Shown: positions 17,959 through 24,589 of the stretch, one piece after another
How the letters are laid out: each line of letters starts with the position of its first letter
Position numbering within the stretch: position 1 is the stretch's first letter
Source of the DNA: Pedobacter sp. SL55
Lineage (GTDB): Bacteria; Bacteroidota; Bacteroidia; Sphingobacteriales; Sphingobacteriaceae
Length of the DNA stretch: 64,000 nucleotides
Assembly (NCBI RefSeq): GCF_026625705.1
Contig: NZ_CP113059.1
Span: forward strand, 2,914,001-2,978,000
Direction of reading: 5' to 3'
The notes under the pieces: generated by a model
Database searches by the model: none
The model's input: only the letters and a program-made list of their open reading frames with translations
What the model was told of the DNA's origin: nothing
Position numbers and translations under genes: made by a program

Positions 17959-19305
17959 TTATTCGAGGCCAAATTGGGCCATTTTCCGATAGAGGGTGGT
18001 CAGGGCAATGTTCAACAGTTCGGCGGTCTTCGTCTTGTTTCCACTGGTATAGTTCAATACCTTTTGGATATGTATTTTTTCGGCACTGGCAAGATCAAAT
18101 GCTGAAAGTGTTTTATTCATAGATTCACTATTCGCCTTTTTTCTCAGTTCGATCGGCAGGCTATCGGCATCAAGTTCTTGGGTATCTGAAAGGATGACAC
18201 TTCTTTCGATCACGTTCCGTAGCTCACGGATGTTTCCTTTCCAAGGGTGTTGCCTTAGTTCGGACAGATAATCTGCAGTCATGTGTTTGATCAGTTTTTT
18301 TGTCTTTCCAGAGAATATGCTAAGGAAATGGTTGGCAAGGGCATCGATATCCCCCACACGTTCCCGGAGCGACGGAAGGCTGATTGTAAATACTGCGATC
18401 CTGTAATACAGGTCTTCCCGGAAGTTGCCTTTTTCTATTTCCTGCTGTAGGTCCCTGTTGGTGGCCGCGACAATGCGCACGTTTACCTTGGTCGGCCTGC
18501 TATCCCCAACTTTCATGAACTCACCGGTTTCCAGTACCCTGAGCAGTTTGGCCTGTAGGTCCAATGGCATCTCGCCAATCTCGTCAAGGAATACGGTACC
18601 CTTGTTGGCCTCCTCAAATATGCCCTTGCTATCCCTGGCTGCTCCGGTAAAGGCACCTGCCTTATGGCCGAACAGTTCGTTCTCCAACAGTTCCTTGCTA
18701 AAGGCAGAGCAGTTGACAGCAACGAAATTATATTTTTTTCGATGACTTTCCTGATGTATCGCCTGAGCAAATACCTCTTTTCCTGTACCAGTTTCCCCAG
18801 TCAGTAGTACCGTAGTGTCAGAAACAGCTACTTTTCTGCCCGCTTCGATCGCCATTTGGAGTTGTATGGACTTACCAATGATCCCATCAAAGGAATATTT
18901 GGTGCCCAGCTGACGCTCCAATTGTACCACACGTCTGGCCAGGGCTACCTTATCGGCGGCTCTGTGCAACAAAGGGATGATCTTGTTGTTGTCATCGCCC
19001 TTGGTAATATAGTCGAAAGCGCCATTCTTGATCGCCTGCACACCATCCGCAATATTGCCATAGGCAGTCAGCAGGATTACCTCCAATACCGGGTAACTTT
19101 CCTTGATCTTCTTGGCCGCATCTACTCCAGAGCCATCGGGTAGTTTGACGTCGCAGATCACCACATCGATATCGGTATTGGTAAGTTTTGCCATTCCCTC
19201 ACCAATGTCTGCCGCCTGGGTGACCTCGAAGCCTTCCAGGCTGATGATCTTGGAAAGCAGTGTCCGGATTTTTTCCTCGTCGTCTATGATTAGAACCTTG
19301 GCCAT
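17959..19305 (-). CDS. NtrC-family sigma54-dependent response regulator of the kdp locus
   Basis: 448 residues from the ATG at 19305 (MAKVLIIDDEEK); a longer TTG start at 19329 is less likely. The receiver domain (1-120) has phosphoacceptor Asp52 in ICDVKLPDG. The AAA+ domain has Walker A GETGTGKE (170-177), the sigma54-contact loop GAFTGA (217-222), and Walker B GTVFLDEIGEMP. The C-terminal Fis-type helix-turn-helix ends the protein (NKTKTAELLNIALTTLYRKM). It should activate sigma54 RNA polymerase after phosphorylation, probably by the kinase at 8753. Classical Kdp systems use the OmpR-type KdpE instead, and no KdpE is present here. Confidence 0.9.
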   Translation of the reverse strand: MAKVLIIDDEEKIRTLLSKIISLEGFEVTQAADIGEGMAKLTNTDIDVVICDVKLPDGSGVDAAKKIKESYPVLEVILLTAYGNIADGVQAIKNGAFDYITKGDDNNKIIPLLHRAADKVALARRVVQLERQLGTKYSFDGIIGKSIQLQMAIEAGRKVAVSDTTVLLTGETGTGKEVFAQAIHQESHRKKYNFVAVNCSAFSKELLENELFGHKAGAFTGAARDSKGIFEEANKGTVFLDEIGEMPLDLQAKLLRVLETGEFMKVGDSRPTKVNVRIVAATNRDLQQEIEKGNFREDLYYRIAVFTISLPSLRERVGDIDALANHFLSIFSGKTKKLIKHMTADYLSELRQHPWKGNIRELRNVIERSVILSDTQELDADSLPIELRKKANSESMNKTLSAFDLASAEKIHIQKVLNYTSGNKTKTAELLNIALTTLYRKMAQFGLE

Positions 19306-19498
19306 TTTACGCTTTTTATATACCGGCAAATATACATTAATTTCTATCTTGCGCTCCTTTAACAGGTGTTTGATATCCGACCTTGAACAGCCGGAATGAT
19401 CTGTTTACTTTAGAAACCGTTTTCACTGCCATTTGTTATTTTTCTTATAACGGAATGATTTTTACAAAAAAAGGCAGCAGGTAAGTCAGCACAAAAGA

Positions 19499-20356
19499 AT
19501 GCTTATGGAAGATCTTAACTTCAAGGATACATCAAAGGAAAAACTGCGCAGCATCATCTTCAGATCGGATACGCCAGCGGGAAAGCTATTCGACATAGTG
19601 CTATTGGTGCTCATTGTACTCAGCATCACCCTGGTTTTTCTGGAAAGTGTTGTTGACATCAGGTTAAGTTTTGGCAACATCATAAGAATTGCTGAATGGA
19701 CATTTACCATATTGTTTACATTAGAGTACCTGCTCCGTATCTACTGTAGTGGCAAACGGTTTTCCTATATCTTTTCATTCTATGGCATCATCGACCTGAT
19801 TGCCTTTCTTCCCAGCTACCTCAGTCTTTTCTTCCCAGGCGGTCAATACCTCATGGTCATTAGGGCGGTTCGTCTGCTAAGGGTATTTCGGATCATGAAG
19901 TTGACCCGTTTCATGAACGAGGGCAATGTACTGGGCAGGGCACTTAAAGCTAGTTCTCATAAGATCATTGTATTTTTGACCTGTGTACTAACCTTGGTAA
20001 CTATTATTGGTACATTGATGTACATCATAGAGGGAGATGATACAGGCTTTACCAGTATTCCAGTATCCATTTATTGGGCCATTGTTACGATAACCACTGT
20101 AGGCTATGGAGATATATCACCACAAAGTACATTGGGTCAACTTTTGGCCAGTGTATTGATGATTTTGGGCTACGGAATCATTGCCGTTCCCACTGGTATC
20201 GTCTCGGTAGAGATGGCACGGGCAACCGAAGAAGCGAAACGGAAATGTCCGGGATGCAATGCCGCGATTCATACCCTAGACGATTGTTTCTGCGCCAAAT
20301 GTGGTACAGCGCTAGAGCCTGCGGAGTATACTGGCCAAGACAAACAAGCCCCATAA
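19499..20356 (+). CDS. Voltage-gated-type potassium channel with C-terminal zinc ribbon
   Basis: 285 residues with six membrane helices. S4 carries regularly spaced arginines (RAVRLLRVFRIMKLTRF), the pore has the K+ selectivity filter TTVGYGD (199-205), and an S6 helix follows. The C-terminus adds a small zinc ribbon with CPGC (250-253) and CAKC (265-268). The channel would pass K+ across the inner membrane. The zinc ribbon is an unusual cytoplasmic appendage, perhaps for assembly or gating (inference). It is divergent from the regulator gene with a 193-nt shared promoter region, and its presence beside kdp supports a potassium-homeostasis theme. Confidence 0.9.
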   Translation: MLMEDLNFKDTSKEKLRSIIFRSDTPAGKLFDIVLLVLIVLSITLVFLESVVDIRLSFGNIIRIAEWTFTILFTLEYLLRIYCSGKRFSYIFSFYGIIDLIAFLPSYLSLFFPGGQYLMVIRAVRLLRVFRIMKLTRFMNEGNVLGRALKASSHKIIVFLTCVLTLVTIIGTLMYIIEGDDTGFTSIPVSIYWAIVTITTVGYGDISPQSTLGQLLASVLMILGYGIIAVPTGIVSVEMARATEEAKRKCPGCNAAIHTLDDCFCAKCGTALEPAEYTGQDKQAP

Positions 20357-20427
20357 TCATTCTAATTTTCCTATTTTTGAACTTTCGCTATTTTAAATAG
20401 CAAATCCGAGAACTTACTATAAAGTAC

Positions 20428-20720
20428 ATGCAGACCATCAAAAAAACTCCCATCGAAAAAATTTCTAAACCTATCCAAAGTTTCATCGCCCAGGAGAAAT
20501 CTGGTGGCATAGTCCTTGGTATCAGTGTGATTTTAGCCCTGATTCTGGCCAACTCTGGTTGGTCGGCTAGCTATCACCACTTTTTGGAGAATAGCTTTGG
20601 TTTCCAATGGAACGGTAAGTCCTGTTTCGATTTCAGTCTGCATCATTGGATCAACGATGGACTGATGGCCGTTTTCTTTTTTGTAGTTGGCCTGGAACTG
20701 AAACGGGAAATCGTTGGGTG
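20428..20720 (+). pseudogene. nhaA: Na+/H+ antiporter NhaA, 5' fragment cut by an IS3-family element
   Basis: About 97 codons of NhaA remain: EKSGGIVLGISVILALILAN, the HHWINDGLMAVFFFVVGLEL helix region and KREIVG. Homology stops at 20720, exactly at the TG tip of the insertion sequence; the frame then runs into IS sequence and stops at 20820. Full NhaA is about 390-440 residues and its ion-binding aspartates would lie in the lost part, so the fragment cannot work. The 3' part of nhaA is not found on the other side of the IS. Confidence 0.9.
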
Positions 20721-20756
20721 TGCTTCCCTAAATTTCGTACCAATCAAAAATAGAAT

Positions 20757-21580
20757 TTATTGGCATAATTTGTATTCTATTGGTGTTTTATTTTTGAGTG
20801 CTCTATGTGGCCTACTATAGTTATAGTCATTCATCCATTCTTCACTTATTGTTCTTACTTCCTGAATTGATTTAAATACGTAGGCATTTAATATATCCCT
20901 TCTGAAAGTTCCGTTTAACCTTTCGATGTAAGCATTTTGCGTGGGCTCACCAGGCTGAATGAACACAAGTTGGATCTTATTTTCCTTGCTCCAAATATCC
21001 AGTTTTGCACTAATAAATTCTGGCCCGTTGTCAACCCTTATCATTTTGGGATAACCCCTTTGCTGGGCGATTTCTTCCAAACTCCTTATCACCCGTAATG
21101 TTGGCAGCGATGTGTCTGTTTCTATCGTTAAAACTTCCCTGTTAAAATCATCAATCACGTTCAATAACCTTATTTTTCTGCCATCCCATAAGCTGTCACT
21201 CATAAAATCTATGCTCCAGACCTCGTTGATTTTGCCGGGCTGGAACAAAGCCTGTTTTACCCTTGCTGGCAATCTTTTTTTAGCCCTTCTTCTTATGTTC
21301 AGTTTTAGTGCGGTGTAAATCCTGTAGAGTTTTTTATGGTTGATCATTTCCCCTGACTTTCTTATCCGATGGTAGCATTGCCAAAAACCTATGCTTACGT
21401 GCTTTTCTGTCAAACCATTTAATAGTTCAATGTACTTGTCATCCTGCTTTATGCGGGCCAAGTAACTGAAGCTGCTTCTTGAGATTTTAATGCTATCACA
21501 AGCCTTGCGCTTACTGATCTGATGTTCGACAAGCAGAAAAGTAACAGCTTCTTTTTTATCGCAAGGCGCTAAAGCTTTTT
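20757..21580 (-). CDS. IS3-family transposase OrfB (DDE integrase core), expressed by frameshift
   Basis: The DDE catalytic core is complete: VWSIDFMSD (first Asp), [12 protein letters not shown] (second Asp), and [18 protein letters not shown] (Glu), followed by [17 protein letters not shown]. The [16 protein letters not shown] signature is that of the IS407 group. The frame has no good start of its own: it is open from the slippery A-AAA-AAG of orfA (reverse complement of 21575-21581), giving an OrfAB fusion of about 359 residues by -1 frameshifting, as is known for IS3 elements. Confidence 0.88.
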
Positions 21581-21835
21581 TTCAATCAGATCCTTTAGCG
21601 CATCGTTCAAAAGTGCCAGATCGGTATACATCCGTTTCAGCTTGGAGTTTTCTGCCTCAAGTTCCTTTAGGCGTTTGAGATCGTTAATTTCCATCCCGCC
21701 ATATTTGCTTCGCCATCGATAGAAGGTCTTCTCTGATATGCCGTTTGCTCTGGCAATATCTGTTACCTTAACGCCTTTTTCATGCTGTCTCAATATTGAA
21801 ACAATCTGTGCCTCTGTAAATTGTGTTGTTTTCAT
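21569..21835 (-). CDS. IS3-family OrfA (helix-turn-helix, leucine zipper)
   Basis: 88 residues: an HTH_Tnp domain ([36 protein letters not shown]) and a heptad-rich tail ([20 protein letters not shown]). OrfA binds the IS ends. Its last codons GAA-AAA-AAG contain the slippery heptamer that directs some ribosomes into orfB. Confidence 0.92.
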   Translation of the reverse strand: MKTTQFTEAQIVSILRQHEKGVKVTDIARANGISEKTFYRWRSKYGGMEINDLKRLKELEAENSKLKRMYTDLALLNDALKDLIEKKL

Positions 21836-21896
21836 AATTGTTAATTAAAAATAGTGTCTTTTTTCTATTTTTAATCGGACCAATTTCGGGGAAGCA

Positions 21897-22076
21897 TACA
21901 AACTTAGGGACATCAATCTTGGGAAGGTAGAGAAATATCCAGCAACCGACAGCGCAAAATTAAGTTTTCTTTTCCTTTATGGCACAAAGGCAAAGACCGA
22001 CACGGTGAAATTAAGGAAATGGCTTTCGGAAAGGCTGCAGACACGGGAGCTAATTATAATCAAAAATGACAAATAA
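21897..22076 (+). pseudogene. C-terminal fragment of an unidentified protein beside the IS3 element
   Basis: Immediately right of the IS tip an open frame reads KLRDINLGKVEKYPATDSAK, continues with SFLFLYGTKAKTDTVKLRKW and ends RELIIIKNDK with a stop at 22074-22076. It is not NhaA, so two genes were fused across the IS by loss of the DNA between. The ending (strand, helix with KLRKWLSERL, strand) faintly recalls the C-terminus of DUF389-type membrane proteins, but I cannot confirm that. Confidence 0.5.
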
Positions 22077-22261
22077 TATTAATTTGTTGTAGATGCTTTA
22101 GAAAATATAATTAATATAATCGGTTATTATGAAATAACTACTATCTTTACATATAAGCATTTGCAGCTCAGAAAAATTAATTAAAAGGTGCGTCATTCGG
22201 TAAGTCGAATCTCAAAACCTGTATAGATATTGTTTAATCGTTGGGATTTACACTAGGTGCA

Positions 22262-22283
22262 AATCCCAGCGGGATCACAAAAG
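22262..22283 (+). repeat. attR: second copy of the 22-bp tRNA-Lys direct repeat
   Basis: Exact copy of 5709-5730. Only the tRNA 3' end is present here. The upstream GGGATTT at 22239-22245 pairs with AAATCCC, giving a T-arm-like hairpin but no cloverleaf. It is followed at once by the hairpin terminator that would belong to the original tRNA-Lys transcription unit. Confidence 0.75.
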
Positions 22284-22304
22284 GCGCAAGAGATTGCGCC
22301 TTTT
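22279..22304 (+). terminator. Ancestral terminator of tRNA-Lys copy 1, displaced by the element
   Basis: AAAAGGCGCAA, loop GAGA, TTGCGCCTTTT: a perfect 11-bp stem ending in T. It overlaps the last bases of attR and sits where a terminator for the pre-insertion tRNA gene should be. Confidence 0.75.
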
Positions 22305-22737
22305 CTGTTTAAATGGCAGTTTAAACGGCATCCGTAAAAAATAATAGGTCATTTCTACCCATAATAATCCACTACTACTGGTACCCCTTCTGGTGCCCAA
22401 ATGTAATCGGTAATTTTGGGCACCAGTTATCAAGAAAACTTGATTAACAATTGAGGGCAATTGGAAAAAACTAGATGCTTTATAACAAGGTTGAGTAATG
22501 AAACGCAAACAAAGTCTTAAATCCTATTATTGCATCGCAAGTTGAAGCCTGATTTGAAAACTACACCTCATCATTTATATAATTTCAATTGATGATGAGG
22601 ATGTTGAAAGTTCTTCCATAAAAAAATGCAATTCTAGTAGCATTTGTATCTTCAAAATATTTTTGTTGTTTGAGCCGAACACACCTAATTTATTTTAGCG
22701 TATAGGGCAATTAAATTCATTTTTTTTGGATAAATAA
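22305..22737. other. Intergenic region with a 12-bp inverted repeat, no gene seen
   Basis: No supported ORF. It holds one perfect inverted repeat, CTGGTGCCCAAA (22390-22401) and TTTGGGCACCAG (22415-22426), about 107 nt past the att repeat. A related GGTGCCC string lies at a similar distance after each tRNA-Lys, which suggests recombinase arm-type sites rather than a terminator (inference). Confidence 0.5.
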
Positions 22738-22768
22738 TTTGAGTGGTTGAAATTAATCCGTATATTTG
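22738..22768 (+). promoter_or_regulatory. Bacteroidota housekeeping promoter of tRNA-Lys copy 2
   Basis: TTTG at 22738-22741, 19 nt, then TATATTTG at 22761-22768. The following GCACCTCCTTAAA is also shared with the promoter region of copy 1, so the two tRNA genes derive from a duplication that included the promoter. Confidence 0.8.
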
Positions 22769-22787
22769 CACCTCCTTAAACAAGGAA

Positions 22788-22860
22788 GATTCCGTAGCTC
22801 AGCTGGTAGAGCATTACACTTTTAATGTAGTGGTCCTGGGTTCGAATCCCAGCGGGATCA
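22788..22860 (+). tRNA. tRNA-Lys (anticodon TTT), copy 2
   Basis: A 73-nt cloverleaf identical in sequence to 5652-5724, with its own promoter and terminator. Before the element inserted, the two genes were probably neighbours about 0.5 kb apart. Confidence 0.97.
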
Positions 22861-22884
22861 CAAAGATCACTATCAAAACGTATA

Positions 22885-22917
22885 AAAACCCTGCAATCGC
22901 ACGATTAGCAGGGTTTT
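22885..22917 (+). terminator. Rho-independent terminator after tRNA-Lys copy 2
   Basis: AAAACCCTGC (22885-22894) pairs with GCAGGGTTTT (22908-22917) around a 13-nt loop, followed by ATTTTT. Confidence 0.75.
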
Positions 22918-23080
22918 ATTTTTACTGGAAATATAGCTGAAGCAAACCCATAATACTATAAAGGTGCCCGTTCTTTGGGAATAATATAGAAAGCTATTTC
23001 GGGCTGGAGAACTTGGTTTCTAAAAGAGGTTTAAGTAACCTTTCGGAACACTTAAACCAGAGGGGAGCGAATTGAACTCC

Positions 23081-23725
23081 TCACAAGTTTTCCTCGTCAA
23101 ATTGTTTTTTCATAAGCGCAAAAAAATCTCTTTGATCATCTTTTACCATTTCTGGAGAAATTATTGTCTTGATCATAATATTATTACCTTCTTTAAAGCC
23201 AAAGCAATAACCATCCAAAGTTGCAGCAGTGAAATTAACGGGTTCATCCTGATGTTGTTCCTCAAAACTTTTGAAACAAGCTTCTGCTTGTTTAGTAATA
23301 AATCCTCCTGTAAATCCTCTGTCTTTTTTAATGTAATTTCTAATTATTTCATCGTTGCTGATGGAGTTATCTTTAAGTATCCTTTCCCTGTAACGTTTAA
23401 AAAAATGTGGTGCATAAATAGTAATAATATCATTTTGAAAAATCAATGATGCCAGATATTTACCTTTAGCTGTGTTATAAATAACATAAGCAGAGAACTC
23501 TGGTTTATTTTCATATCCTCTGCTAGGAGCAGAAAACGTGATAATAAATAGATTTTTCTTAGTTGGAGTTGTGTATTCGCGAGTCTTTGTGAAAGGAAAA
23601 TTACTCGCTTTCAAAACCATTCTCCTGAACTCTTTAAAAAACAAATCCTTTTTTGTAACCACATTTCTGTAATCACTTTTTAATTCATTATGAATTTCTA
23701 TTAAAGACATTGATGGGACTATCAT
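23081..23725 (-). CDS. Hypothetical protein, 214 residues
   Basis: I do not recognise this protein. It has no signal peptide or membrane helix, is rich in charged and aromatic residues, and contains a distinctive YAPHFFKRYRERILKDNSIS stretch and CFKSFEEQHQDEPVNF. A start at 23710 (MSLIEIHNEL) is more likely than 23725. It is convergent with tRNA-Lys copy 2 and lies 25 nt downstream of pdeM in the same direction, so it may be read with the repair cluster, but nothing links it functionally. Confidence 0.6.
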   Translation of the reverse strand: MIVPSMSLIEIHNELKSDYRNVVTKKDLFFKEFRRMVLKASNFPFTKTREYTTPTKKNLFIITFSAPSRGYENKPEFSAYVIYNTAKGKYLASLIFQNDIITIYAPHFFKRYRERILKDNSISNDEIIRNYIKKDRGFTGGFITKQAEACFKSFEEQHQDEPVNFTAATLDGYCFGFKEGNNIMIKTIISPEMVKDDQRDFFALMKKQFDEENL

Positions 23726-23750
23726 ACTCTAATATAGTAGTTTTTCATAG

Positions 23751-24385
23751 TTAAACCTTGATGACTTTGGAGGAAGCAATAGCAAAAACTTGGTCGTTTT
23801 TTTTCGGTCTGAGCAACTGTAGACCGGTAAATGTGCTAAAAGCAGGAAGGATGGCATGGTTCTCTCCAAAATAGAAGCAGGGAAATTTTAATCTTTGCTT
23901 GGCTTTATTTACCATGCTAATGCCAGGATGGATATGCCCGCCTATTGGATATAAGTGAGAGCTGGATGTTGCAACATCGTGGATAAAACAGAAATTAGCG
24001 GTGCGATAAGTCGGCTCATGAATTTCAATTCCCAAATCTTTATAGACCTCTTTTTTTGTCTGTCGTGATTTCCTTTTACCAGAAGAAATCCAACTTCGCT
24101 AAAATTCTCTTTCCATTTTGCAAATTCGTCAATTTCGGTGTTATGTTCGCTATGAAACATATCTCCATTGATTAATAATGTTTTAGGTCGATACTTCTTG
24201 AGTAAATTGCCAAGTCTATCCAAATCACTTTTAGAAACTGTATTGGGGATGGCTAGACCAGCTTTACGAAAGTGCGCAGCTTTACCCAAATGTAAATCGC
24301 TAATTGCTAATAATTTTTCATTCGGCAAGTAAAGAGCACGTTCTTCATCTAAAATAAGTTCTTCTCCTCTAATTTCGATTTTCAC
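23751..24385 (-). CDS. pdeM: Ligase-associated metallophosphoesterase PdeM (one-base frameshift at 24051-24057)
   Basis: With one A added to the A7 run the locus encodes 211 residues, the usual length. The first part has the metal-binding motifs of calcineurin-type phosphoesterases: ISDLHLGKAAHFR, LLINGDMFHSEH and KGNHDR. The second continues GIEIHEPTYRTANFCFIHD and GGHIHPGISM. Enzymes of this cluster are Mn-dependent DNA phosphodiesterases. It is the last of four co-oriented repair genes (exonuclease, ligase, helicase, PdeM). The indel sits in a homopolymer and may be a consensus error. Confidence 0.88.
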
Positions 24386-24589
24386 ATTGCAAATGTAAGA
24401 GCCTGTTTAAAATTTATCTAATAATTTTTTTATGCGTCTTTTTGGCTGCAACCTCGTTATGTTTTTTTGAGGTAGAAGCCCAGCTATCTTTTCAAAAACA
24501 AGCCGTGTTTCGCTCAAAATAAGCGATAAACATTTTTATGAAATAAATTTAACGGGCTATAATAAAAAAAGAAATACTCGGCATTAGCA

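Larger units (their letters stand above)
20721..21896 (-). mobile_element. IS3-family insertion sequence, IS407-like group
   Basis: A 1,176-bp element with TG...CA tips. Imperfect inverted ends begin TGCTTCCC on the left and, read inward, TGCTTCCC on the right, both followed by a degenerate ACCAATC/TCCGATT-AAAAATAGAA block. It has two overlapping reading frames (orfA, orfB) joined by a slippery heptamer. The bases beside the tips (gtg and tac) do not form a target-site duplication, and the flanks are different genes, so a deletion accompanied or followed insertion. Confidence 0.85.
5709..22283. mobile_element. Decayed integrative element in tRNA-Lys carrying potassium-homeostasis genes
   Basis: The boundaries are the 22-bp direct repeats at 5709 and 22262 (16,553 bp apart). 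Just inside the left end is the N-terminus of a tyrosine integrase pointing inward. The cargo is an IS21-family element, histidine kinase, kdpD, porin, kdpC, kdpB, kdpA, four or five small membrane ORFs including kdpF, a sigma54-type regulator, a K+ channel, a broken nhaA and an IS3-family element. No relaxase, replication or conjugation gene remains, and no second integrase is visible, so the element looks immobile. The IS elements at both ends are flanked by unrelated gene fragments, suggesting IS-driven deletions. Confidence 0.65.

Noticed and set aside
22197..22283. A third tRNA gene at attR
   Set aside because: Only the T-arm side and acceptor 3' strand are present; no D arm or anticodon arm can be drawn.
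22275..22508. 77-codon reverse ORF after attR
   Set aside because: It covers a terminator hairpin and an inverted repeat, has low-complexity composition, and shows no family signature.
5652..22860. Treating the two complete tRNA-Lys genes as the element boundaries
   Set aside because: The second tRNA has its own promoter and terminator, and an att fragment with the ancestral terminator lies 0.5 kb before it, so 22283 is the better right end.
23041..23090. tRNA-like 3' end on the reverse strand (GTTCAATTCGCTCC)
   Set aside because: The T arm does not pair properly and no acceptor or anticodon stem fits.
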